NCBI RefSeq assembly: GCF_019090165.1
Contig: NZ_JAHRIB010000174.1
Coordinates: 1-64,000, forward strand
From: Streptomyces sp. BV286
Lineage (GTDB): Bacteria; Actinomycetota; Actinomycetes; Streptomycetales; Streptomycetaceae
Reading direction: 5' to 3'
Length of the DNA stretch: 64,000 nt
Shown here: in pieces, positions 54,368-62,667 of the stretch
Position numbering within the stretch: position 1 is the stretch's first letter
Layout: each line of letters opens with the position of its first letter
Translations under genes and position numbers: made by a program
The notes under the pieces: model-generated
What the model was told of the DNA's origin: nothing
Seen by the model: only the letters and a program-made list of their open reading frames with translations
Databases searched by the model: none

Positions 54368-54597
54368 CATCCCTGCGTCGTGCCGGCGGACGACGAAAGT
54401 GAACAACCCCGTAGAGGACAGGCGCGGTTGAGAGCTCCCGCGCTGCTGTCGTTGGTAGCTGCGGGCCGCGACTTTCGGGGACTGCACCGGGGCGCCCGTC
54501 GTGGCGACGATGGTGCAGACCACGAACAGCAGCGGGCAGTGCACTCCTGGACCGGGTACGCCGGGCAGTGCCAGAGAAGGAATACGGGAGACATCAC

Positions 54598-55197
54598 GTG
54601 GACAATGCACACCTCCAGGGACACGAGCGGTTCACCCTCCGGCAGAAGACGGCCCTGATGGTGAACCGGTATGTGGTGACCGCGGCCCGCCCCGACGGCT
54701 CCGAGGGCGAGGTCGTCGCCTTCGCCGAGCAGAAGCGAGTGACGCTCAAGGAGCAGGTGGCCATCTACACCGACGAGTCCATGGAGCACGTCCTGTGCAC
54801 CTTCGAGGCCCGCCAGGTCGTCGATCTCAACGCCGTCTACGATGTACGGGATGCGCTGGGCAACACCATCGGATCGTTCCGGAAAAAGCCGGTCGCCTCC
54901 TTGCTGCGCTCCACGTGGAGCATGGACCAGCCGGGGACGACGGAGCTCACCGGGCGCGAGCGCAGTCGGGTGGTGGCCGTGGTGCGCCGGGTCTGGGAAC
55001 TGCTGCCGTTCACCGATTTCGTGCCGTTCTTCTGGCCGTACCACTTCGATTTCACCGTGGGCGACAAGCGATTGATGGCATTCGACAAGAAATTCGGACT
55101 GCGTGACCGATACGTCCTCGACATAGCGGCCCCCGACCTCGACCGCCGCCTCGCCATCGCACAGGCCGTGGCACTGGACGCCCTGCAGTCGCGCTGA
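54598..55197 (+). CDS. LURP-one-related (tubby-like) family protein
   Basis: 199 residues. The beta-barrel pattern of LURP-one/scramblase-like proteins is recognisable: ERFTLRQKTALMVNRYVVTA near the start, AEQKRVTLKEQVAIYTDES in the middle, then DVRDALGNTIGSFRKK, and a hydrophobic central helix at the C-terminus (LAIAQAVALDAL). The biochemical role in bacteria is unclear. GTG 54598 has GGGAGA 6 bp upstream; a start 10 codons earlier is less likely. Confidence 0.82.
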   Translation: MDNAHLQGHERFTLRQKTALMVNRYVVTAARPDGSEGEVVAFAEQKRVTLKEQVAIYTDESMEHVLCTFEARQVVDLNAVYDVRDALGNTIGSFRKKPVASLLRSTWSMDQPGTTELTGRERSRVVAVVRRVWELLPFTDFVPFFWPYHFDFTVGDKRLMAFDKKFGLRDRYVLDIAAPDLDRRLAIAQAVALDALQSR

Positions 55198-55290
55198 CGG
55201 CCAAGCGCTCCTGGAAATGAGGCCACTGTCGAGGGGACGGAAAACCCTTGGAGACGGACCCACGGGTCGTGTCACGCTGTCACCCACCGA

Positions 55291-55366
55291 AGGGGTGTAG
55301 CTCAGAGGCCAGAGCGCCGGTCTCCAAAACCGGATGTCGCAGGTTCGACTCCTGCCGCCCCTGCCA
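55291..55366 (+). tRNA. tRNA-Trp (CCA anticodon)
   Basis: A full cloverleaf is present. The acceptor stem is AGGGGTG/CGCCCCT, with a D-arm GCTC/GAGC. The anticodon stem CCGGT/ACCGG carries the loop CTCCAAA (anticodon CCA), and the T-arm is GCAGG-TTCGACT-CCTGC. The discriminator G at 55363 is followed by an encoded CCA (55364-55366). It stands alone between a LURP-one gene and a DHFR-like gene, away from the secE/nusG context where a Streptomyces tRNA-Trp is usually found. Confidence 0.95.
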
Positions 55367-55488
55367 CCGAGATTTCCTCGACGAATGGTCTCGTGAGGTC
55401 GCTTGGCCCAGGAAATCCCGCGCGTCGCGATGATTTGTGCGGTGTTCAGCGGTCGTACTCTCGAACCCGTCACCGAGGAGGACCCCTG

Positions 55489-56052
55489 ATGCGCAGCGTG
55501 ACCTATTCGATGAACGTCTCGCTTGACGGCTACATCGTCGGGCCGGACGGCAACTTCAACTGGACGGCGCCGGACGAGGACGTCTTTCGTTTCTGGATCG
55601 ACGGGATCCGAGAGGTCGGCGTCCACCTGCTGGGACGACGGCTGTACGAGACGATGCTGTACTGGGAGACCGCCGCTCAGGATCCATCGCTCGACGACGC
55701 ACAGCTCGAGTGGGTCGAGCTCTGGAACCCGCTCCCGAAGGTGGTGTTCTCCACCTCGCTGTCAGAGGTGCAGGGCAGTGCCCGCCTGGCTTCCGGAAGT
55801 CTGGCGGAGGAGATCGAGCGCTTGAGGGCCGAGCCGGGGGAGGGCGACATCGCTATCGGCGGCGCGACCCTCGCGGCCGAGGCTGCCGCAGCGGGACTGA
55901 TCGACGAGTACCGGGTCGTGGTCTATCCGGTGCTGGTCGGCGGTGGCCTTTCGTACTTCCCTCAGAACGAGCGACGTGTGGACCTCCAGCTCGTCGAGAC
56001 CCGCACCTTCAACTCAGGAGTCGTCTACCTCCGCCACCGTGTAGCGCGCTGA
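55489..56052 (+). CDS. Dihydrofolate reductase family (RibD C-terminal) protein
   Basis: 187 residues. The N-terminal strand and loop VTYSMNVSLDGYIVGPDG is the hallmark of the RibD-C/YwjB-like DHFR family. The middle LLGRRLYETMLYWE and the NADPH-site IAIGGATLAAEAAAAGLIDEYRVVVYPVLVGGG follow. Function is a general NADPH reductase; true DHFR activity is doubtful. ATG 55489 has GAGGAGG upstream. Single gene. Confidence 0.9.
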   Translation: MRSVTYSMNVSLDGYIVGPDGNFNWTAPDEDVFRFWIDGIREVGVHLLGRRLYETMLYWETAAQDPSLDDAQLEWVELWNPLPKVVFSTSLSEVQGSARLASGSLAEEIERLRAEPGEGDIAIGGATLAAEAAAAGLIDEYRVVVYPVLVGGGLSYFPQNERRVDLQLVETRTFNSGVVYLRHRVAR

Positions 56053-56177
56053 CCGGCTCGGTCGCCGAGCCCCAGGGAAGAGGGCGCAACCAGTGCGGTT
56101 CCTGGGAGCGCCGACGAGGAAAGCCCGCTCGGAGTGGCCGAGGGAGCCTCGGAGGCGCCCGGCCTAGGCTATTGGCC

Positions 56178-56768
56178 ATGCCTGCACGCAATCCGTCATT
56201 CACGGTCGCCGACGACGTGGAGGTGCCCAGCCCTTCACCCGGCGAGCTCTGGACCGTCGGCGCGGTCATCCTCAACTGTGCCGGCGAAGCCTTCGCGCAA
56301 AAGCGAAGCCCGGACCGTCGGCTCTTCCCCGACACCTGGGACATCGTGGGTGGCCACGTCGAGGCAGGGGAGTCGCTTCTCGAAGCCCTCGCACGTGAGA
56401 TCAAGGAGGAGACCGGCTGGCGCCTGAGACACGTACGGCAGTTCCTCGGCACCATGACCTGGACGGGTGACGACGGCGCTGGTCTCCGCCACGAGGCCGA
56501 CTACCTCGTCGAGGTCGACGGCGAGTTGGACAACCCTGCTCTGGAGTGGAGCAAGCACTCCACCTACGCCTGGTTCGGTCCCGACAGCCTCGGCCGACTC
56601 AAAGAGAATTGCACGACTGGTGAGTTCCTGATCCACGACCTCATCGCACGGGCCTCCCACTTGGCGTCGCTCAGCCCACCCCGACCCATGTCCACAGCAA
56701 CGACCGGGCACGAAGCGCCCGCATGCCGATCAGACCAGTGTTGGCCGGTGCCACCCATCACGGGGTAG
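56178..56768 (+). CDS. Nudix hydrolase
   Basis: 196 residues. A complete Nudix box (GX5EX7REUXEEXGU) begins with GGHVEAGESLLEALAREI and ends KEETGW at about residues 60-82. The preceding KRSPDRRLFPDTWDIV strand is typical of MutT-like enzymes that hydrolyse nucleoside diphosphates linked to X. The last about 30 residues are low complexity and probably disordered. ATG 56178 is chosen at the start of the compact fold; the long upstream extension of the frame lies in a DHFR-gene shadow. Substrate unknown. Confidence 0.88.
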   Translation: MPARNPSFTVADDVEVPSPSPGELWTVGAVILNCAGEAFAQKRSPDRRLFPDTWDIVGGHVEAGESLLEALAREIKEETGWRLRHVRQFLGTMTWTGDDGAGLRHEADYLVEVDGELDNPALEWSKHSTYAWFGPDSLGRLKENCTTGEFLIHDLIARASHLASLSPPRPMSTATTGHEAPACRSDQCWPVPPITG

Positions 56769-56857
56769 GGCGCACTCCAGGGTGACGGCGAAAGATCATT
56801 GCGAGACGATGCCCGCCGCGCCGATGAGATTTCGGGCCGGGGCCGGTCTGTAGGGGT

Positions 56858-57727
56858 ATGGACACTCACACACTCGAGACAACCGACGCGGACTTCGTCT
56901 ATGACGTGCGCGGGCCGCTGCCGACCACAGATGGACGCCCGCCGTTGTTCATGATCGGGCAGCCGATGGACGCCAGTGGCTTTGCCGCGCTCGCGGCACG
57001 CTTCCCCGAACGAACCGTTGTCACCTACGACCCGCGCGGGCTCGGTCGCAGCACGCGAAAGGACGGTCGGGTCGACCACACGCCGCACACCCAGGCTGAC
57101 GACGTACACGCCGTCATCGAAGCACTCGGGGTCGGGCCGGTCGAGATGTTCGCAAGCAGTGGTGGAGCGATCACCGCGCTTGCGGTCGTGGCGAAACACC
57201 CCGAGGACGTGACCACCCTGGTTGCGCACGAGCCCCCGCTCATCACCCTCACACCGGACGGCGCGGCGGCCGTGCGGGCGCGGGCCGGTGTCCGGGAGGC
57301 GTACGAGAAGCGGGGGTGGGGGGCGGGGATGGCCGCCTTCGTGGCCATGACCTCGTGGGAGGGAGAATTCACCGAGGCGTACTTCGCACAACCAGAGGCT
57401 GATCCCGCCGCTTTCGGGATGCCCACACAGGACGACGGCTCGCGTGACGATCCGCTGCTGTCCGACCGTTCGTGGGCGGTCAGCAGCTACCGTCCCGATG
57501 TCGATGCGATCACCGCCGCGCCGACCCGCGTCGTGATCGCTGTGGGCGAGGAGTCCGAAAGCCTGCTGACCTGGCGCACTTCCGTTGCGACTGCTGACCT
57601 TCTCGGGCAGCAGGTGAGCGTGTTCCCGAGCCATCACGGCGGCTTCTGCGACGGAGAGTTCGGATATCCGGGAAAGCCCGACGAGTTCGCGCATCGGCTG
57701 CGGGAGGTCCTTGACGGCGCCTCGTAG
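56858..57727 (+). CDS. Alpha/beta hydrolase
   Basis: 289 residues. The oxyanion segment LFMIGQPMDASGF is followed by the DPRGLGRSTR loop. The nucleophile elbow is MFASSGGAIT, with Ser near 106. A final SHHGGF...PDEFAHRLREVL block supplies the His, as in the epoxide-hydrolase/haloperoxidase-like branch. The cap lies around 145-195. ATG 56858 has GGGG just upstream. It neighbours the Nudix gene in the same direction with 89 bp between. Confidence 0.86.
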   Translation: MDTHTLETTDADFVYDVRGPLPTTDGRPPLFMIGQPMDASGFAALAARFPERTVVTYDPRGLGRSTRKDGRVDHTPHTQADDVHAVIEALGVGPVEMFASSGGAITALAVVAKHPEDVTTLVAHEPPLITLTPDGAAAVRARAGVREAYEKRGWGAGMAAFVAMTSWEGEFTEAYFAQPEADPAAFGMPTQDDGSRDDPLLSDRSWAVSSYRPDVDAITAAPTRVVIAVGEESESLLTWRTSVATADLLGQQVSVFPSHHGGFCDGEFGYPGKPDEFAHRLREVLDGAS

Positions 57728-57849
57728 GGCAAGTGCTGGACGGGTGGTTCCGAGTACCTCAGTCGGGACATCGCGAGGTTGTCCCCGTGAGGTGTGGCAT
57801 CGCCGTCGGGTCACTACGCACGACAGTCCGCCAGGCACTGTCCGGCGGA

Positions 57850-58515
57850 TCATGTGGCCGTGTTGGCACCACGTGCGTTTTTGCGGGCCGGACTGCGCCC
57901 GGTGGCGCGGCGTTTCTGCCCCTCGGGCATGGGCAGGACTGCCAGTGCGGTATCTGCAATGTTCCGCAGCGTTTCCGGGTCCAGGCCGGCCTTGCCTACC
58001 GCCTCGATACCGCGGACCACCGTCAGCAGCAGTGCCGCCAACCGCTCCGGATCCGCAGCGCTGTCGATGTCGCCGTGGCGCTGGGCTGCGCTGATCTCCG
58101 TCCGGAGCAGGGTCAGCAGTGCCGTCATGGTCTCGGCCGACCGTCCGGCGACCGTCGGATCGTGCTGGGCCAGTTCCGCCGCGCCCTTGGCCAACAGGCA
58201 CCCGCGGCGTTCGGTGTCGGAGGCGGTGTTCTCCGCCATCAGGTGCACGTATTCCGACAGCCGGACCAAGGCCTCTGCGTCCGGGCCACCTGCCAGCCGC
58301 TCTTCGGCCACCTCAACGACTGCGGTGCACCAGTCGCCGAACACACGGTGGAACAGCTTGCCCTTGTCGCCGAATGCGCCGTACAGGCTGCCCTTTCCCA
58401 GGCCGGTCGCCTGGGCGATGTCGTCCATCCGGGTTCCTGCATAGCCGGTCGCCCAGAACTGTTCCCGGGCCCGCTCCAGGACTTGGCGTTCGTCGAATGC
58501 GCGTGGTCTCGGCAT
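57850..58515 (-). CDS. TetR family repressor (AcrR/YcdC-like)
   Basis: 221 residues. The HTH is at about 8-55: FDERQVLERAREQFWATGYAGTRMDDIAQATGLGKGSLYGAFGDKGKLF, typical of the TetR_C_16/YcdC-like branch. The C-terminal half has ERRGCLLAKGAAELAQHD, and the end is basic. It is divergent from an SDR gene, with overlapping inverted repeats between. ATG 58515 places the HTH correctly. Confidence 0.9.
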   Translation of the reverse strand: MPRPRAFDERQVLERAREQFWATGYAGTRMDDIAQATGLGKGSLYGAFGDKGKLFHRVFGDWCTAVVEVAEERLAGGPDAEALVRLSEYVHLMAENTASDTERRGCLLAKGAAELAQHDPTVAGRSAETMTALLTLLRTEISAAQRHGDIDSAADPERLAALLLTVVRGIEAVGKAGLDPETLRNIADTALAVLPMPEGQKRRATGRSPARKNARGANTAT

Positions 58516-58534
58516 GGTCTCAGCGTATCCATTC

Positions 58535-58585
58535 TTGACTCGATCGTCCATTACTGCCTACGTTGTGGACGATCCATTCCACAAC
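58535..58585. promoter_or_regulatory. Promoter and overlapping inverted repeats of TetR/SDR pair
   Basis: ATCGTCCA (58543-58550) with TGGACGAT (58566-58573), and GTTGTGGA (58562-58569) with TCCACAAC (58578-58585), are two perfect 8-bp inverted repeats that overlap. A sigma-70-like promoter toward the SDR, TTGACT at 58535-58540 and TACGTT at 58559-58564 (18-bp spacer), lies within them. Confidence 0.6.
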
Positions 58586-58599
58586 TGAAGGGCTTCGAC

Positions 58600-59337
58600 A
58601 TGCCAGGCGTGCTGCAGGAGAAGGTGGCCGTGATCACCGGAGGGACCAGCGGGATCGGGCTGGCCATCGCCCACCGCTTCGTCCGGGAGGGCGCACGGGT
58701 CTTCGTGACCGGCCGGGACATCGACCGCCTCGAAGCGGCAGTCAAGGAGATCGGCCCGGCGGCCACCGGCGTACGATCCGACGTCTCGGTCCTGGCCGAC
58801 CTGGACGCGCTCTACGCGCGAGTCCGTGAGGAGGCCGGACGCATCGACGTGCTGGTGGCCAACGCGGGAATCGTCGCGGACGCCGCGCTCGGCGCCCACA
58901 CCGAGGCGAACGTCGACCTGACACTCGCCGTCAACGTCAAGGGCCCACTGTTCACCGTCCAGAAGGCGCTTCCGCTGCTGGCGGAGAACGCCTCCGTCCT
59001 GGTCATCGGCTCAAGCAACAGCGTGCGCCCCAATGAGCACCTCGAGGTCTACAGCGCATCGAAGGCAGCGTTGAGCAACCTCGTGCACAACTGGGCCCGG
59101 CAATCGCGAGAGCGTCGATTCCGGGTCAACGTCCTCAGCCCGGGACCCACACGAACCCCTGCCCTGCTGCGCGCCGCGGGGCCGGACGTCGACCAGTTCG
59201 CCGAGGCCGTCGTGCCACTGGGGCGGCTGGCCGACGCCGAGGAAATCGCCGAGGCCGCCCTCTTCCTGGCTTCGGCCGCCTCGTCGTTCGTCACCGGCGC
59301 CGAACTCTTCGCCGACGGCGGCTACACCCGGGCCTGA
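58600..59337 (+). CDS. Short-chain dehydrogenase/reductase
   Basis: 245 residues. The cofactor motif VITGGTSGIGLAIA is at 11-24, NAG lies near 87, catalytic Ser and YSASK are near 150, and the C-terminal ADGGYTRA is typical of classical SDRs. ATG 58600 has GAAGGG upstream. The TetR-type operators in the promoter imply induction by a compound handled by this reductase. Substrate unknown. Confidence 0.9.
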   Translation: MPGVLQEKVAVITGGTSGIGLAIAHRFVREGARVFVTGRDIDRLEAAVKEIGPAATGVRSDVSVLADLDALYARVREEAGRIDVLVANAGIVADAALGAHTEANVDLTLAVNVKGPLFTVQKALPLLAENASVLVIGSSNSVRPNEHLEVYSASKAALSNLVHNWARQSRERRFRVNVLSPGPTRTPALLRAAGPDVDQFAEAVVPLGRLADAEEIAEAALFLASAASSFVTGAELFADGGYTRA

Positions 59338-59452
59338 ACGACGGCCGGTGGTGCGTATCCGGTTCCCTCGAAGCAGTGGGTCGCACTCCCGGCCGCTCCC
59401 CAGTTCAGGGTGAGGGAGTGCATACCTCGGTGACGTGCACGGCGTTGCCGTT

Positions 59453-59479
59453 CAGCAGCAGCAGCAGCAGCAGCAGCAG
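59453..59479. repeat. Trinucleotide repeat (CAG)9
   Basis: Nine perfect CAG units, 27 bp, lie 45 bp beyond the mannosyltransferase stop on the minus strand. Read in the same frame as that gene they would encode a run of Leu after its TGA. Such arrays are prone to slippage and may differ between strains. Confidence 0.85.
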
Positions 59480-59524
59480 GGCGGGCAGGGCCCGGATCTC
59501 GGGGATTTCGGGCGCTCCGGCCTG

Positions 59525-60811
59525 TCAGGGGACCCCCAGTTCGAACAGGACGTATCCCGCGTACGAGCCTGACGCGACCGCCATGATGCCGAGCAGGCAG
59601 CACAGCAGGGGCAGCGGGACGTTGCGGAGTCGGATGGCGAGGGAGACGAAGAGGGGGAAGGCGGGGAGCAGGTACCGGGAGACGTTGCCGAAGATCTGCT
59701 GGCTGCCCATCACCATGGCGAAGGTGAGGACGGTGTAGACGGTCAGGACGAGCGGTGGGCGCTGGCGGATCAGGAGGGGGATCAGGAGCAGCGCCAGGAG
59801 CGTGACCATGGCGCCGATCACGTCTGCGAAGGGGTAGGCGAAGAGGTAGTCGAAGTGGCCCACCGCCATGGAGGTGAAGACGTTCACCGTGTGTTTGCCG
59901 TAGTCGAAGGAGTGGGCCCACGCGCGGTCCTGGAGCTCGAAGTAGCCGCCCAGGTCGCCCATCGCGTTGCCGACCCAGAGCAGGTAGCCAACGAGCCCGA
60001 GTGGCGCGATCAGTATCGCGGTCCAGGGGCGGGCGATGTCTTCGTGGCGGCGATGCAGTGCCAGGAGCGCGGCGACGGTGAGGGCGGCGATGAGTGCGAC
60101 GGCGGTGGGCCGGTTCAGTCCTGCGGTGAACGTGAGGACGCCCGCGGTGAGCCAGCGGTCGTTCATGACGGAGTGGCAGGTCCAGACGGCGAGGGCGACG
60201 TAGAGGGACTCCGAGTAGCCTGCCCACTCCACGCCGGAGCCCGGCCAGACGGCCCACAGTCCGGCCGCGGCGAGTCCGGCGCGTCTGCCGCCGAGCTGGG
60301 CGGCGACGGCGTAGATGCCGAGGGCGGCGACGAACGAGGCGACGACGGAGACCAGCATGCCGGAGCCGTACAGGCCGAGCCCCGTGCACTCGGAGACCAG
60401 TCGCATGGTCGCCGGGTACAGGGGGAAGAACGCGGCTGAGTTGCCTTCGAGGGTGATCAGTCCCTTGGCGCCGGGGACGGGGACCAGCGCGGGGTCGTAG
60501 CCGTGTGCGGCGACCTGCTGGTACCACCATCCGTCCCAGCTGGCCAGCACGTCCCAGGCGTGGGTTCCGCCACCGAATCGCGGGTCTTTCTTGCGGAAGT
60601 CCCCGGCGGAGTCCAGCAGGTACATGAAGACGATGAAGCCGATCAGCTTCAGAACGCCGTACAGCGCAAGCACCGGCAGGTAGTGCCTGGCCGCGCGACG
60701 CAGCCGGATGTGCAACACCCTGCCCGTCTCCGTACCGGTGCCCGTGTCCGGGGCGGGGAGACGGGGGGAGTCCGGATCGGCGAGGGACGTCAGCGTTGTC
60801 GTGTCGTTCAT
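59525..60811 (-). CDS. PIG-V-like mannosyltransferase, integral membrane
   Basis: 428 residues with about ten membrane helices. The first luminal loop carries SWDGWWYQQVAAHGYDP, matching the PIG-V/PIG-M catalytic pattern (W-D-x2-W-Y-x2-I-A-x2-G-Y). A second motif, FFPLYPATMRL, matches the family FPLYP. Such GT-C enzymes transfer mannose from polyprenyl-phosphate-mannose to lipid-linked acceptors outside the membrane. The ATG overlaps the stop of the GT2-GtrA gene as ATGA, so the two are translationally coupled and probably act in the same surface glycan step. Confidence 0.85.
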   Translation of the reverse strand: MNDTTTLTSLADPDSPRLPAPDTGTGTETGRVLHIRLRRAARHYLPVLALYGVLKLIGFIVFMYLLDSAGDFRKKDPRFGGGTHAWDVLASWDGWWYQQVAAHGYDPALVPVPGAKGLITLEGNSAAFFPLYPATMRLVSECTGLGLYGSGMLVSVVASFVAALGIYAVAAQLGGRRAGLAAAGLWAVWPGSGVEWAGYSESLYVALAVWTCHSVMNDRWLTAGVLTFTAGLNRPTAVALIAALTVAALLALHRRHEDIARPWTAILIAPLGLVGYLLWVGNAMGDLGGYFELQDRAWAHSFDYGKHTVNVFTSMAVGHFDYLFAYPFADVIGAMVTLLALLLIPLLIRQRPPLVLTVYTVLTFAMVMGSQQIFGNVSRYLLPAFPLFVSLAIRLRNVPLPLLCCLLGIMAVASGSYAGYVLFELGVP

Positions 60812-62049
60812 GCGGCGGTGTGCTCCGTCCCACGGCGGCGGGCGGGGAACACCCAGGCCCGCAGGAGCAGAAAGCGCAGCAGAGTGGCCGCCAGATTGGC
60901 GGCGACGAGCACCGCGACCTCCGCCAGGCGGGCGGCGCCGGGTGCCATGTGGTGCAGCGCGGCGAGCGAGCCGCTGGTGAGAGCGAGGCCCATCCCGAAG
61001 ACCAGCAGCCCCTTGGCCTGGTGGCGCAGCGCGCCGCCGCGACCGCGCAGCCCGAAGGTGAGCCGCCGGTTCGCGGCCGTGTTGGCGATCGCGCAGACCA
61101 GCAGTGCCAGCGCATTGGCAGCCTGCGGGCCCACCGTCGGACGCAGAGCCGCGTAGAGCAGGACGTAGCCGATGGTGCTGACCGCTCCCACGGCGCCGAA
61201 GCGCAGCAGCTGACCGGCCAGTCCACCCGCCGGTTCGCCGTCGCCTTGGCGCAGAGCGGTCGTCGGGAGCATGCCGCGGGCCAGGGCCCGGCCGATCCTG
61301 GCGATGCCGCGCAGATCCGCCAGCGCCGTGGCGAGGATGTCGACCCGGCTGTCGGGGTCGTCCACCCAGTCGACCGGTATCTCGTGGATGCGCAGACCCG
61401 CCCGCTCGGCGATCACCAGCAGTTCGGTGTCGAAGAACCACTCGGAGTCCTTCACCAGGGGCAGCAGCCGCTCGGCCACGTCACGCCGGACCGCTTTGAA
61501 CCCGCACTGCGCGTCGGAGAACTGCACCGCGAGCGTGGAGCGCAACAGGGCGTTGTAGCAGCGCGATATGACCTCCCGCTTGGGGCCGCGCACCACCCGG
61601 GATCCGGGGGCCAGACGGGTGCCGATGGCGATGTCGGAGTGCCCCGAGATCAGCGGGGCGACCAGCGGCAGCAGCGCGCTGAGGTCTGTCGACAGATCGA
61701 CGTCAAGATACGCGAGGACCGGCGCCCTCGACCGGGACCAGGCGGCGTGCAGGGCCCGGCCCCGGCCCTTCTCCGCCAGGCGCAGCCACTGCGTCTCGGG
61801 GAGTTCGGCAGCGAGCCGGGCCGCGATCAGCGGAGTTGCGTCGGTGCTTGCGTTGTCCGCGACGGTGACGCGGAAGGGGTACGGGAAGGTCTCGCGCAGG
61901 TGCGCGTGAAGTCTTCGTACGCTCGCCTCCAGATCTTGCTGCTCGTTGTAGACCGGCACGACCACATCCAGAACCGGCTCATGGTGGTGTGCCGGCAGCG
62001 GCGTGCGCAGCGGCAGTTGATCCATCAGTTTTGTCACGTTTCGATCCAT
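60808..62049 (-). CDS. GT2 glycosyltransferase fused to a GtrA flippase-like domain
   Basis: 413 residues. The N-terminal GT2 domain (about 15-235) shows VVVPVYNEQQDLEASV, the metal-binding DVDLSTD and GSRVVRGPKR, as in dolichyl/polyprenyl-phosphate mannose synthases. The C-terminal half is a GtrA domain of four helices with ANTAANRRLTFGLRG. Such fusions make polyprenyl-phosphate sugar and move it across the membrane, supplying donor to the coupled PIG-V-like enzyme. The start is uncertain: ATG 62049 is used, and 62028 or 62073 are possible; no ribosome site is clear. Confidence 0.87.
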   Translation of the reverse strand: MDRNVTKLMDQLPLRTPLPAHHHEPVLDVVVPVYNEQQDLEASVRRLHAHLRETFPYPFRVTVADNASTDATPLIAARLAAELPETQWLRLAEKGRGRALHAAWSRSRAPVLAYLDVDLSTDLSALLPLVAPLISGHSDIAIGTRLAPGSRVVRGPKREVISRCYNALLRSTLAVQFSDAQCGFKAVRRDVAERLLPLVKDSEWFFDTELLVIAERAGLRIHEIPVDWVDDPDSRVDILATALADLRGIARIGRALARGMLPTTALRQGDGEPAGGLAGQLLRFGAVGAVSTIGYVLLYAALRPTVGPQAANALALLVCAIANTAANRRLTFGLRGRGGALRHQAKGLLVFGMGLALTSGSLAALHHMAPGAARLAEVAVLVAANLAATLLRFLLLRAWVFPARRRGTEHTAA

Positions 62050-62142
62050 TGGGGGGTTCGTCGCAGGCATGCCGCGGCCGCCCATGGCAGCGCTGCGAGC
62101 CGGGATTGCCGGCAGTGAGGTTGAGGGTCGGTGCGGCCCCGG

Positions 62143-62655
62143 CTATCCGGAGCCCGCGGACGCAGACGGCTCCCACGTCGTGGCCGGTGATGTCGGCGGA
62201 CTTGTCATCGTCGTCGACGCTCTGGGTGTTCCGGTGGCTGAGGGCGGCGGATTCGTGGTTCGGGACGCGGTCGGGTCCGAGGACCCTGTGGTCGAACTCC
62301 CGGTGGTGGCCGGCTCCGTGGCGGGAGCGGAGGTTCCCTCGGCGGTCGGGGTGGAGTTGGCCGTGGACGTCGCGCCCGGTGTCGGCTCAGCGCCTGTGTC
62401 CGAAGGTGCCGGGCTCACCACAGGCCGCGGAGCGGGAGCCTGCGGCCTGACCTCGTCGGAGGTCTGGGGCAGGAGGAAGAAGCCAAGGCCCACTCCGGCG
62501 ACGGCCACGACCGAGCCGACGGCCTTCTGCGCCGCGCGGACACGGCGCCGGGCCCGAACGGCGGACCGCAGCCGCGCCTTGTGCCGCGACTCGAAGGGAG
62601 TGTGTTCCTGGGCGTCGCGCATCATCCGCGCCAACTCCCGCTCGAAGTGGTCCAT
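62143..62655 (-). CDS. Membrane protein partner of SigE-type sigma factor (possible anti-sigma)
   Basis: 170 residues. A cytoplasmic part of about 40 residues (start MDHFERELARMMRDAQEHTPFESRHKARLRSAVRARRR) is followed by one helix (VGSVVAVAGVGLGFFLL). A long Pro/Ser/Thr-rich exported tail, probably O-glycosylated or wall-spanning, makes up the rest. It starts 12 bp after the sigma factor gene, so it is in the same operon. It lacks the zinc anti-sigma motif (HxxxCxxC), so an anti-sigma role is inferred from position and topology only. The glycosyltransferases downstream may modify it; that too is inference. Confidence 0.7.
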   Translation of the reverse strand: MDHFERELARMMRDAQEHTPFESRHKARLRSAVRARRRVRAAQKAVGSVVAVAGVGLGFFLLPQTSDEVRPQAPAPRPVVSPAPSDTGAEPTPGATSTANSTPTAEGTSAPATEPATTGSSTTGSSDPTASRTTNPPPSATGTPRASTTMTSPPTSPATTWEPSASAGSG

Positions 62656-62667
62656 ATGGTCTCCTCC

